DNA from: an uncultured Akkermansia sp.
GTDB taxonomy: Bacteria > Verrucomicrobiota > Verrucomicrobiia > Verrucomicrobiales > Akkermansiaceae
DNA length: 49,375 nt
Direction of reading: 5' to 3'
Assembly: GCA_949296365.1 (NCBI GenBank)
Contig: CASFPZ010000020.1
Span: 1 to 49,375 of the forward strand
In this document: one piece after another, positions 34,413-43,008 of the stretch
Layout: each line of letters opens with the position of its first letter
Numbering within the stretch: the stretch's first letter is position 1
Translations under genes and position numbers: made by a program
Notes under the pieces: model-generated
Told to the model about the DNA's origin: nothing
Database searches by the model: none
The model's input: the letters and a program-made list of their open reading frames with translations, nothing else

Positions 34413-36090
34413 ACCCAAAGACAAAGATCAGCCTTATCTTGAAGCAGCCCGGAAGACAAAGGAAGATCCGCAGCAAATTTCTAAAACTCAAATCCTTTAT
34501 TTGGCCGCGGTTACACATAGCGAGTCGAAGGCTGCTATTTTGAAAGAATATATTGGGTGGCAGGGCGGACTCATTGAGCAGGCGTTGAAAAACGACCAAA
34601 TCCAGGAAGCTCAGGATCGACTAAGGGATTTGGGGCGAGTGTGCGATCAACATATGTCGTCTGCCACGCTTAAGGATATGGATGAAATCCAGACGTTGAT
34701 GGACATGATCAAGGGATTAAATGATCAATTTTTAGCGTGGTTTCCTAAACGACTTGATGTGATTGCTAACCGTATCAACGAAGGCAACGTATCTTATCAG
34801 GATCTAGAGTCCTTGTTGAGCGAAATTGAGAAATTTCAGTTGGGTGAGGCAACGGAACCTAAACGGAAACAAGTAGCCAGGCAATTGATGATGAAGTTGT
34901 CGTGTCTGACAGCAGTAAATCAGCCGCTAGTTGTTCCGCCAATAGGGGACGATACTCCATGGAACGAGTGGCTCTTGCACTTTGTCGAACGCTTGAATTC
35001 TTCAGAAATTTCATTGGAACAAAAATTCAATGAAATTGTCAGAGCAAGCGATTTTATAACTGCTGCTCGCAGAAAATCGGATCCGACTTTATCTGAAGCA
35101 TTGAGTAATATTGAAATGGCTTCTAGAAATGTCCATTTGAAAATCTGGGAAAATCGAGTGGCTGAGGAGTTGAATAAAGAATCTAAAGATTTAGACACTC
35201 TAGCCTCTCTATTGGAGGAAAGCCAATCCTTCTCTCCTCAAGAACAATCAGATTATCAATCTAGCATAATACAGTTGAATCGACTTGTTTTACAAACGAC
35301 AAGTAATCGTTTATTTAATGAATATGATCGAATCAATTCAATTAGAGACCAAGTTTCACAAGAGTCATATCTTATGATGATTGTTTCTATTCAGACACAA
35401 TATCAACAATTATTTTTAAGAGTGAATGAACTGGAAGGAAAATATCCTCAAGAATTCACAGAATTGATGGATTCAGTAGCGTCTAATATAGGAAATTTGG
35501 AAGACTTTACAAAATATATCAAATCTGATTTGCAAAAAACAGCGCTGCGTTCTAGTATAACTGAGAATATAGAACAATTGAATCGAATCAAGGAGCAGCT
35601 CGGAGGGCGTCAAGTAGAAATTAGTAATGAACAATATTTAATGGAAATTAATAATTTGCAAAGTTCATATATGCAATTACTAAGCCGGATGCAAGGGTTA
35701 GTAGATCAATATCCTGAGTTTTCTGATAAAATCAATGAGATTTCAGGTGTTATTCAAGGCTTGATATTGATAGCACAAACAACTAATGATACTAGGGTTG
35801 CAGTTATGAAAGAATCTGCTCAATCGTATTTAATGCAAGCAAAAGAAGATATTGATACGGCTGAAAAAATGTATGAAGAGGGGCGTTCGGGGCTTAATGA
35901 TAATGATAAACTTAGAAAAGCATGGCGAATACTCATGAACATCCATCCGGAAGATCTGTATTTTGTTTCATCACCTCAGCGAGCAAGATATGATTTGTTA
36001 AAAATGAAGATAGAACAGGAAGGCGCTATAAGACTTGAAGATTATAACGATCTTCCAGAACCACGACGGATCCAAAATTCAAGTTATTAA
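34336..36090 (+). CDS. Coiled-coil protein, C-terminal part of the disrupted lipoprotein
   Basis: The family is not recognised. The open frame from GTG 34336 (584 aa) is mostly helical and coiled-coil. Its first 18 residues come from the repeat insertion and by chance are hydrophobic, so they might act as a new signal sequence; the ancestral protein continued from the upstream lipoprotein. Two related units occur: QESYLMMIVSIQTQYQQLFL with GKYPQEF (about 345-385) and NEQYLMEINNLQSSYMQLLS with DQYPEF (about 430-470), spaced roughly 85-90 residues. The 3' third is clearly more AT-rich than flanking genes. The next gene starts 8 bp later, so the two are probably cotranscribed. Confidence 0.55.
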   Translation: MLSILFCILFSSSVLEQLIKLMESVVPKDKDQPYLEAARKTKEDPQQISKTQILYLAAVTHSESKAAILKEYIGWQGGLIEQALKNDQIQEAQDRLRDLGRVCDQHMSSATLKDMDEIQTLMDMIKGLNDQFLAWFPKRLDVIANRINEGNVSYQDLESLLSEIEKFQLGEATEPKRKQVARQLMMKLSCLTAVNQPLVVPPIGDDTPWNEWLLHFVERLNSSEISLEQKFNEIVRASDFITAARRKSDPTLSEALSNIEMASRNVHLKIWENRVAEELNKESKDLDTLASLLEESQSFSPQEQSDYQSSIIQLNRLVLQTTSNRLFNEYDRINSIRDQVSQESYLMMIVSIQTQYQQLFLRVNELEGKYPQEFTELMDSVASNIGNLEDFTKYIKSDLQKTALRSSITENIEQLNRIKEQLGGRQVEISNEQYLMEINNLQSSYMQLLSRMQGLVDQYPEFSDKINEISGVIQGLILIAQTTNDTRVAVMKESAQSYLMQAKEDIDTAEKMYEEGRSGLNDNDKLRKAWRILMNIHPEDLYFVSSPQRARYDLLKMKIEQEGAIRLEDYNDLPEPRRIQNSSY

Positions 36091-36098
36091 TAGATGAC

Positions 36099-37211
36099 AT
36101 GATTATGAAACAAATATATTCATTGCTGCTAATTATTGTTAATTTTATTTTTGTTAGCTATGGAGGAGTATTCTCAAATGTTTTCTCTGCACAAAATAGT
36201 ATAGGAGGAAAAGAGTATTTGTATAATAATTTGAATAATATTTCTTGTTTTAGTGATATTTTGATGGGAGGAAATCAATGCCGAACGGGACAAAATGAGG
36301 GTTCTGGAGTATTTACCTCAGATTTTCCCTCTATTTCATTTGTATTTTCGGGAGAAAATTCTCATTTGAAAACTGTAATTTTTAATAATATTCCTTTTTA
36401 TAATGGGGATTTTAGGGATCGTATTGATTTATTATTAAGTATTGATTGGTATAAAAGTATTGCTGAAAATATCTTCCGGTTTGGCAATATTCTTGAAATG
36501 GTTGATTGGTCATATGAGATCAGAGATAATATACCCAATGATTTGAAAGGAATAATAGAATCTAGGTGGAAAGGAACAATAGAATCTATGAAGAAATCCG
36601 TAGAATTTATGAAAAAATTTGATTTATTGAAAGATAAAGCAAAATGGATGTCTAAAGAAATCAAGAGTGTGGATAGATTCATAAAAGAGAAAATTAAAGA
36701 ATGCAAGTTGTCAGATTATCTTAAAGATATTAAATCTTCCTTAAATATCTTAGAACATTTTGCACCATTTGCAGTTTTAAAAATATTTTGGGATGGTATT
36801 AATGAGATTAACTCAGCAAGTGGTGATTATAATCAAGGCTTGATTTCAAGCGCTACAATGAATGTCCGAATAGCAACCCATTGGGTTCGAATGGGGGCGG
36901 GAACTTATGCGGCTTGTCAAGGAGCAATGATGATTTATGGTGCATATGTAGCGGGTACTCTTTCATGGGCGACTGTCGTCAATATTGCAGGAAGCGTGTT
37001 GTCTGGACCAGTAGGGTGGATTATTGGGGGCGCTACAGTATTAAGGTTAGGTTGGTCATGGTGGGTTACTCCAAATATTAAAAAACTTAATAGAAAAGAA
37101 CAAGATTTACGGCAACAGTGGGTAGAGAAAGAATATCAACAAAAGCAAGAGGATCTGCAACGTTCTATTTTAGAACGTAAAACTAAGGCTCGGGCTTTGT
37201 TGGGGTGGTAA
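36099..37211 (+). CDS. Secreted or membrane protein with Gly-rich hydrophobic region; unknown
   Basis: The family is not recognised. The 370-aa product has a signal peptide (about 1-30, MKQIYSLLLIIVNFIFVSYG). A beta/mixed region (30-120) follows, then a lysine-rich helical region (140-230). A long Gly/Ala-rich hydrophobic segment (about 262-320) includes YAACQGAMMIYGAYVAGTLS and SVLSGPVGWIIGGATVL. A charged coiled coil (about 325-365) closes the protein. Hydrophobic hairpins flanked by charged helices occur in membrane-inserting proteins such as pore-formers, but no toxin motif is visible. ATG at 36099 or 36105 are both possible. The gene is very AT-rich and follows the coiled-coil lipoprotein by 8 bp. 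Confidence 0.65.
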   Translation: MIMKQIYSLLLIIVNFIFVSYGGVFSNVFSAQNSIGGKEYLYNNLNNISCFSDILMGGNQCRTGQNEGSGVFTSDFPSISFVFSGENSHLKTVIFNNIPFYNGDFRDRIDLLLSIDWYKSIAENIFRFGNILEMVDWSYEIRDNIPNDLKGIIESRWKGTIESMKKSVEFMKKFDLLKDKAKWMSKEIKSVDRFIKEKIKECKLSDYLKDIKSSLNILEHFAPFAVLKIFWDGINEINSASGDYNQGLISSATMNVRIATHWVRMGAGTYAACQGAMMIYGAYVAGTLSWATVVNIAGSVLSGPVGWIIGGATVLRLGWSWWVTPNIKKLNRKEQDLRQQWVEKEYQQKQEDLQRSILERKTKARALLGW

Positions 37212-37255
37212 ATTGTTGTTGTGTTTGCTAGGAACCCGGGGAAACATGATGATAT

Positions 37256-37284
37256 CGGCAGGCTGTTAGTCGTGCAGCCTGTCG
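37256..37284. terminator. Hairpin between convergent genes, possible terminator
   Basis: CGGCAGGCTG (37256-37265) pairs with CAGCCTGTCG (37275-37284), a 10-bp stem with one wobble and a 9-nt loop. Neither side has a real T-run, so termination efficiency is uncertain. It lies between the AT-rich gene and the GH2 3'-end copy. Confidence 0.35.
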
Positions 37285-37290
37285 GGGGAT

Positions 37291-37400
37291 CGATTTAGAA
37301 TTGGAATTGGGCCCAGCCGGGAAATTCGCCGCTTTCGTCTTTAGGTAACGGGTGAGCGTATTGGAATTAATGCTCAGTGCTGCCGTGATGGGTCGAAACG
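37291..37400 (-). pseudogene. Duplicated 3' end of the GH2 gene
   Basis: From CGATTTAGAATTGG at 37291, the sequence follows the 3' end of the GH2 gene (39233 onward) nearly exactly for about 53 bp. It then matches it patchily (CGTATTGGA, TAATG, GCTGCCG) to about 37400. The reading frame is broken. The copy lies on the far side of the GH110 gene in the same orientation, so the GH110 gene is bracketed by direct repeats. Confidence 0.8.
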
Positions 37401-37464
37401 GAACGAGAACGCAGGCTGTTCTTGCCAGGAATCTATCTTTATTAGGGACAGGATGGGATAGATT

Positions 37465-39222
37465 TTATTGATCGGAGATGTTCAGATGATTGCAGTTTTG
37501 AATTCTGAAGGGGGATGAATCTTTAGGCAGCCAATTTGCTTGTGAACGATTATATTGAATGCTGTTTTTTTCGAACGTAAGTCCGTCTACGCTTTGAGCA
37601 AACAGAATGCACTGTCCTTTGTTTGCAGTGAATGTGTTGTTATGTATTTCAATGTTTGAATGATATTTTTGCTGAGCTATGGTAGGTATTTCCGGATATA
37701 TTGATATGATGCCTTCACAATATTGGTAATAAGAAGTTAGGCAATTATGAAACTTATTATTCCTAATGGTTAAATTATGACAGGCTCCTGACAGGAACCA
37801 TGAATTGCAATCGGAGGATAAAAGAATAGCGCTACCCGAACAATAATCGAATAAATTGTTTTCAATGACTGTCGCTTTTGGGGAACTGACGAGGATGCCA
37901 CGTGCGCGATTATTCCGAATATGGTTATTTTTATAAATGATTTGTGGGGTCCAGGTTATGTTTTCAATGCAGTCGGCTGCACCAACATCATCTGGGATGG
38001 CAGATTGGAATTCCAATTCTGTTTCGTAATCATTTAATCGCGTCGCATGATGGACTTTCCTATTGCCTAGAGGCAACATTGTCTGACGCGATATAAATTG
38101 AATTGTTTCACCAGGCAAAGCAGCTTCGTAACCAAACGATTGGAAGTGTTTGTAAGCAACGATGATTTTTTTCCTGTTAGAATCGATTTGTTTTATTTGC
38201 AGATAGTCTCCGTGGACATTGAGCGCGTCATCCATCATGTTTTCATAGAGACCGTTTTCTATGGATATCTTACCTTTGCATGCGGTAAAATGAAGAGCAT
38301 CAATAGTGGTAAAGTAACGTTTGCTATTTGGTTTTATTCTTACATTGACCTGATTAAAAGACATGTTTTCGCAGCGTTGCGATAATGTTCCCATTCCTTG
38401 CGCCCAGTAAATGTCGATGTTATTAAATCGCATATTTTTACATCTCCAAGAGAATATACCTGGATTAGGACGAAATCCGTTACGCATGAATAATACATTT
38501 TTTTCCTGGAAGAGTTTATTATCCATGCCATACAGTCTGACTGTTGTGTTATCTAATTGTTCGGCGTTTGTGTATTTTTTCAGATCACCCGTGTTGGGAA
38601 TAATATATTTTTTTTCTTGGTTAAAGACCATGAGTAAGTCCATAGGCATATTGCCGATTTCAGTTAACAAATAAACTTTACCGTCTCTAACTGTATGGTT
38701 TTTATTCTCAAACTGGATATCGCAGAATTCTGGAGTGACTTGAGTAATAAGAGCTTGAGTATAATATGGCGTTGCAAAATCGATTGAAAAATTGCAAAGA
38801 GTTATGTCCTCGCAGTCAATTAATGACAAAGGGAGCATATTGCCATGAAATACGAAATTGCTTCCATTGCCATTGATAGCAAATGATTTAAAATTACGAA
38901 GATTTAACCCAATATGACGATAAGGTTGATGATCATGGGCAGAAATGTATAATTGTTCCTTTTGTTTTTCACTAGGGAAAAAATCATATCTGCCCTTGGG
39001 AAAGACCAATGAATCGTAATTCTTGGATTTACACAGCTCCAGAGCTTTTATCAAGTATGGGGTGGCGTTTTCGTTTGTGTTGGGTTGTAGCCCTAAAGCG
39101 GAAATGTTTAATGTTTTGGCAGAAGCGAGGCCTATTGCGGAGGAAACAATGGAAATAAGTGAAATATATAATATATTGTACAAATAATGCAGAATGTTGT
39201 GTGATAAGAAAATTGATCGCAT
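37465..39222 (-). CDS. GH110 alpha-1,3-galactosidase (parallel beta-helix), secreted
   Basis: GH110 enzymes remove terminal alpha-1,3-linked galactose, for example from blood-group B or linear B epitopes. The 585-aa product has a hydrophobic N-terminus (about 10-38) and a right-handed beta-helix with many N-rich turns. Family-like motifs are RPNPGIFSWRCKNMRF, IYWAQGMGTLSQRCEN, TIDALHFTACKGKISIENG and MMDDALNVHGDY. Asp308 and the Asp331-Asp332 pair sit where GH110 catalytic aspartates are expected. The start is ATG 39222; a TTG at 39231 adds three residues. It lies 14 bp after the GH2 stop on the same strand and is visibly lower in GC than GH2. The family assignment is from recalled motifs. 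Confidence 0.8.
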   Translation of the reverse strand: MRSIFLSHNILHYLYNILYISLISIVSSAIGLASAKTLNISALGLQPNTNENATPYLIKALELCKSKNYDSLVFPKGRYDFFPSEKQKEQLYISAHDHQPYRHIGLNLRNFKSFAINGNGSNFVFHGNMLPLSLIDCEDITLCNFSIDFATPYYTQALITQVTPEFCDIQFENKNHTVRDGKVYLLTEIGNMPMDLLMVFNQEKKYIIPNTGDLKKYTNAEQLDNTTVRLYGMDNKLFQEKNVLFMRNGFRPNPGIFSWRCKNMRFNNIDIYWAQGMGTLSQRCENMSFNQVNVRIKPNSKRYFTTIDALHFTACKGKISIENGLYENMMDDALNVHGDYLQIKQIDSNRKKIIVAYKHFQSFGYEAALPGETIQFISRQTMLPLGNRKVHHATRLNDYETELEFQSAIPDDVGAADCIENITWTPQIIYKNNHIRNNRARGILVSSPKATVIENNLFDYCSGSAILLSSDCNSWFLSGACHNLTIRNNKFHNCLTSYYQYCEGIISIYPEIPTIAQQKYHSNIEIHNNTFTANKGQCILFAQSVDGLTFEKNSIQYNRSQANWLPKDSSPFRIQNCNHLNISDQ

Positions 39223-39232
39223 AAGTTTCAAA

Positions 39233-39345
39233 CGATTTAGAATTGGAATTGGGCCCAGCCGGGGAATTCACCGCTTTCGTCTTTAAGAGGCGGAAGGGTA
39301 CGTTCGGAATCGTATTGGAGGTAATGTTCTGCGCCGCCGTTAGAA
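39233..39345 (-). repeat. GH2 3' end, source copy of the duplication at 37291
   Basis: This is the intact counterpart of the remnant at 37291-37400. It includes the GH2 stop codon (39237-39239) and the C-terminal codons for PGWAQFQF. The two copies are about 1.94 kb apart in direct orientation and flank the whole GH110 gene. Confidence 0.8.
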
Positions 39346-42218
39346 TATTGAGCGAGGATGAACGAAATGTGGTTTTGATTGATCCAGGCTCGGAGGTGTT
39401 GACGTCCGTTAGATTCGATTGAGACGGCTTGGCCATCCTGAGAGTTTAGGCTACCGGTAACCAAGTTGTGTTTGGTTGAACGGAAATCGTTTGATCCATA
39501 GGGATTGCCGTCGTGCGCCCAGGGGTGAGTGGGGGTCTCCCAGCGGGTGAGGTAATGATCGAGTGTCGCGGGGTAGAGCGCTTTAGCCGTTCCGGAAGGG
39601 CGGCCGATGTGATCATCCGGGTAGATTGTCCAGGGAGCGAGGCGCTGCCAGTTGAGGGTATCGAAAGAACGGGGCAGGTCGAATCCAACGCCAATTTGTC
39701 GGCATTCGTAGGGGATTTGCTTGAGGTTGATGGTATAGTCGACTCGCAGTTTGCCGTTGCCGTTGATAGCATAGATGAAGGAAACAGGCGTTTTCCCGTA
39801 ATGGCCTTTGACATAAAAGCGGACAAGTTTGTCTTCTTTGGCCCATTCCATGGAATCGAGTTTCCAATTAGCGAGAGCAGGGGAAGCAAAATAAGTTTTG
39901 TTGTTAGGGTCGTCAATTGGGATGAAGTCGACGACCTGGTTCTCGCGAATTAGCGGGATGGCATACATGCGGAATCCATTTGAAACGAGTTCTTTACCCC
40001 CTTTGGTAATGTGTTCTGGCAGACCTGTGGCCTTGGGAATTTGGAATGTAACATCTGCCGACCGAACGACAATTGTATCGTTTTGTTCGGCGAGAACCGG
40101 TGGGTGTTCAGAAGCGAGCTGGGGCATGCGATAATGGGGGGCTGGATGCCTAGGGAGTTTGGCTGCTGTGACCTCGAAGCCGCGTTTGTCTTTGAAACGC
40201 AAAACGAGTTCGTCTCCCTGCATGCGGTGAGGAATGAGGATGGTTCCTTGTTCCGTGGGGTTGACGTCTGCTTGGACGGATCCTGTTTGAGCGCCGTCTT
40301 GCCACTCAATGACGAGTTGATTGAGGTTGAGTGTATTATAGCGGTTTTCAACAGATACTGCCGTATAATTCCCCATCGATTGGAAATGGCGACTGGTGAT
40401 TTTGACGGGAGAATAAGCCATTTTCATGTGCCAATATTCTGGCTTGGGTCGCCGGAATCCGTCGACGACACCCCATGGCCCCCCACCCATGATGGGTTTC
40501 TCGTTTTTCGGGTAATAGATTTCATCAATGCCACACCAGACTGCCAAACCCGAAATGGCCGGAGAGGATTGCATATTGTCTACAAAATAACTGGCGTAAT
40601 CGCCCCAGAGATCACGCAAGCCAGGATCGGTCATGTTTTCCGATGAATTGTAACAATTCAAGTGCAGGGCTTCATCGAAAACTATTGGGCGAAAGTAATT
40701 ATCGTATTTAAACAACCCCTTCCATCCTGGGTAGTGCTTAGTGCCCACGTCGAGGGCTCGGTTGACCCCGAAATATTCAGAATGCGAGAATTTGACAGGA
40801 ATGTCGGGCGTAGTTTCCTTAGCGAGTTTCAGGCAGGGAATATAGCGTGGAGCCCACCGGCATTCATTGGCAAGGGACCAAATGAGTACGCAGGGGTGCT
40901 CTCGGTCTCTCATTAGCATAGACTTAAAACCGTGAAGGACAAGCTTGGTGCGTTCACGAGAGCTGGCTGCTGTGTTCCAGTCCCAACAGCAGGAAGCCTC
41001 GTCTTCCAGAAAGATTCCGTAACGGTCGCAAAGTTCAACGAGGAATTCATCAGGGGTATAGTGGGACGTACGTATGTAGTTACAGTTGGCATCGCGAAAG
41101 AGACGGACATCTTGCTCTAGAATGGTACGATCGGGGATAGCCCTCCCATAATAAGGATGGATATCGTGATGCGCGACTCCGCGAAGTTTGACAGGTTTGT
41201 TGTTGACCATAAGAACATTCCCCTCAATAGCAATTTTGCGGAATCCGATAAAACGGCGAATGGTTTGGAGAGGCCCTGCTGGGCCATCAAGAGAAAGTTC
41301 TGCCTGGTAAAGCCAAGGTCGTTCAGCGTGCCAGAGCTCCGGCTTGGCTATTGTGATACCATTGAGGCAGAGATCTGAGCCTTGCGGCAACTCGACTTCC
41401 CGACTGAGCACGATGCCTTCTTCTCGGGGAAGACCTTCAACTCCGTATTTTTTTAGTGTGAATCGTGCTTTGAGAGGCGTGTCAGGTTGGCGTCCAGCGA
41501 GTTTCATGTGAACCTTGATTTGACCTTCTTGGAGATCATCGGAAAGAGTGGTCTGGCAAAAAAGATCTGCGACATGTGTGGTAGGCACTGCAAATAAAAC
41601 AACGTCGCGTAGAATGCCGCCGACCTGGTGTTTGGCGTAGTGGGAGATGCGTGCAATAGAGGAAACGGCAGATTCGCTGCGGACTAGCAGGGATACGGTG
41701 TTGATACCTGGCTTGAGACAACTTGTAACGTCGAATTCAAAAGGCACCATCGACCCAATATGATTACCAACTTCGTGTCCGTTGACGACAACACGGCATT
41801 CACTTTCTACAGCGCCGAAGCGGAGAATGACCGATTGGCCAGCCCAATCATCGGGGAGCAGAAACGTGCGAAAATATCCTGCCCAGCCGTTTTTAGGGAC
41901 CCGGTATCCTGGCATATACCATTCTGCTGGTATTTGTACTTTCTCCCATCCCTCCTGCCTAGCGGCATCATCCAGAAGCTCGAACCCTTCAGGAGGCGTA
42001 GGATTGAACAACCAACTGCCGTTGAGCGACATGATCGGATTCTGAACTCCTTGCACGAGGGTGGGCAAAGGGGTATGCTGCACTGGTACGCTGCGGTTGA
42101 TAGCTTCGTATTCTCGCTCGGCAGATTCGAATGTGAGCTCATGGCCATTAGCCCATGCTAGTGTCGGTATCAAGGAAGAAAACCATAAAACGGAAGAAAT
42201 CAAAAAAAACTTGTTCAT
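39237..42218 (-). CDS. GH2 beta-galactosidase, secreted
   Basis: The 993-aa product has a signal peptide (1-24, ending AWA). Order: sugar-binding jellyroll (about 60-210), immunoglobulin-like domain (215-330), TIM barrel (335-620), then C-terminal domains including a large beta-sandwich (about 700-990). In the barrel, SLANECRW places the acid/base Glu at 452, and PIVFDEALH places the nucleophile Glu at 516. KLRGVAHHDIHPYYGRA is the usual GH2 signature region. The most likely activity is removal of terminal beta-galactose from host or plant glycans. GH110 follows directly, so terminal alpha-galactose could be cut before beta-galactose. It diverges from the NfeD gene. Confidence 0.88.
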   Translation of the reverse strand: MNKFFLISSVLWFSSLIPTLAWANGHELTFESAEREYEAINRSVPVQHTPLPTLVQGVQNPIMSLNGSWLFNPTPPEGFELLDDAARQEGWEKVQIPAEWYMPGYRVPKNGWAGYFRTFLLPDDWAGQSVILRFGAVESECRVVVNGHEVGNHIGSMVPFEFDVTSCLKPGINTVSLLVRSESAVSSIARISHYAKHQVGGILRDVVLFAVPTTHVADLFCQTTLSDDLQEGQIKVHMKLAGRQPDTPLKARFTLKKYGVEGLPREEGIVLSREVELPQGSDLCLNGITIAKPELWHAERPWLYQAELSLDGPAGPLQTIRRFIGFRKIAIEGNVLMVNNKPVKLRGVAHHDIHPYYGRAIPDRTILEQDVRLFRDANCNYIRTSHYTPDEFLVELCDRYGIFLEDEASCCWDWNTAASSRERTKLVLHGFKSMLMRDREHPCVLIWSLANECRWAPRYIPCLKLAKETTPDIPVKFSHSEYFGVNRALDVGTKHYPGWKGLFKYDNYFRPIVFDEALHLNCYNSSENMTDPGLRDLWGDYASYFVDNMQSSPAISGLAVWCGIDEIYYPKNEKPIMGGGPWGVVDGFRRPKPEYWHMKMAYSPVKITSRHFQSMGNYTAVSVENRYNTLNLNQLVIEWQDGAQTGSVQADVNPTEQGTILIPHRMQGDELVLRFKDKRGFEVTAAKLPRHPAPHYRMPQLASEHPPVLAEQNDTIVVRSADVTFQIPKATGLPEHITKGGKELVSNGFRMYAIPLIRENQVVDFIPIDDPNNKTYFASPALANWKLDSMEWAKEDKLVRFYVKGHYGKTPVSFIYAINGNGKLRVDYTINLKQIPYECRQIGVGFDLPRSFDTLNWQRLAPWTIYPDDHIGRPSGTAKALYPATLDHYLTRWETPTHPWAHDGNPYGSNDFRSTKHNLVTGSLNSQDGQAVSIESNGRQHLRAWINQNHISFILAQYSNGGAEHYLQYDSERTLPPLKDESGEFPGWAQFQF

Positions 42219-42335
42219 GTCTATCTCAGCGTTCGCAATTGACTGAATCTATAGCCAAACAGAGGAAAATACGTATGAATTAGTTGAGAACTTTCAACGA
42301 GAAACGGACAAAACGCAATTACTCTGCGAATTTGA

Positions 42336-42365
42336 TTGACTTCTCTAAAAAAACATTTGTATAAA
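42336..42365 (+). promoter_or_regulatory. Sigma-70-type promoter of the nfeD-flotillin operon
   Basis: TTGACT (42336-42341), an 18-bp spacer and TATAAA (42360-42365) lie just upstream of the ATG at 42384. The expected leader is only about 12 nt, and no Shine-Dalgarno is visible. Confidence 0.55.
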
Positions 42366-42383
42366 TATAAATATAAGTAGAAT

Positions 42384-42986
42384 ATGCTTATGCCTGATTG
42401 GATGACATTGTGGACCTCATTGACGACCATGGAGATGGTCTATTACGCGATAGCTGCCATATCGACTCTTGTGGCTGCCTGTTTAGGGTTAGGTATGTTG
42501 TTGGGGTTGGGGCTTGATGGAATTGGTTTTGATTTGGGTGACATTTCCACTGGAGACGGGGGAGGCTGGTTCTCGATGTATACAATCGTTGGATTTTTCT
42601 TGGGGATAGGCTGGGGGGGAATTTGGGGCTTGGAACTCGGTTGGGGGGCTGCAAACGTTTTAATGATTTCATTAGGCTGCGGGTTGGGAATGTTTGTGAT
42701 TATAGCTGTGATGATGCGCATTGTGGCAGGGATGTGTTCAGATGGGACGTTGCGTTACGAAACTCTTGTCGGCCTGCAAGGCAAAGTCTATGTGACCATT
42801 CCGCCAGACGGCAAGACAGGTGGACAAGTCCAGGTGTTCCATCCGGGGCAGCTGGTATTTATGTCGGCCATTCAAAAAGGGAAAGAACCTCTGCCTGCTG
42901 GCACCCCCATTACCGTGATTTCCATCACAGGTGATTTGTTGACGGTGGCCCCTCTTGACGAGATTCTCCCAGAAGAACAACATTAA
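42384..42986 (+). CDS. NfeD-like membrane protein, flotillin partner
   Basis: The 200-aa protein has three hydrophobic segments (about 19-45, 62-84 and 88-113) rich in glycine. A C-terminal OB-fold-like domain (about 124-195) contains GLQGKVYVTIPPDGKTGGQV and ITVISITGDLLTVAPL. This matches the NfeD/YuaF/YqiJ class, usually encoded next to flotillin. The adjacent downstream flotillin gene supports the call. A second in-frame ATG lies at 42390. Confidence 0.78.
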   Translation: MLMPDWMTLWTSLTTMEMVYYAIAAISTLVAACLGLGMLLGLGLDGIGFDLGDISTGDGGGWFSMYTIVGFFLGIGWGGIWGLELGWGAANVLMISLGCGLGMFVIIAVMMRIVAGMCSDGTLRYETLVGLQGKVYVTIPPDGKTGGQVQVFHPGQLVFMSAIQKGKEPLPAGTPITVISITGDLLTVAPLDEILPEEQH

Positions 42987-43008
42987 CAATAGAAATACAC
43001 ACTGGAAT

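Noticed and set aside
42955..43008. Longer N-terminus for flotillin
   Set aside because: It overlaps the NfeD gene and adds a polar stretch before the membrane helix; the ATG at 43009 fits the family.
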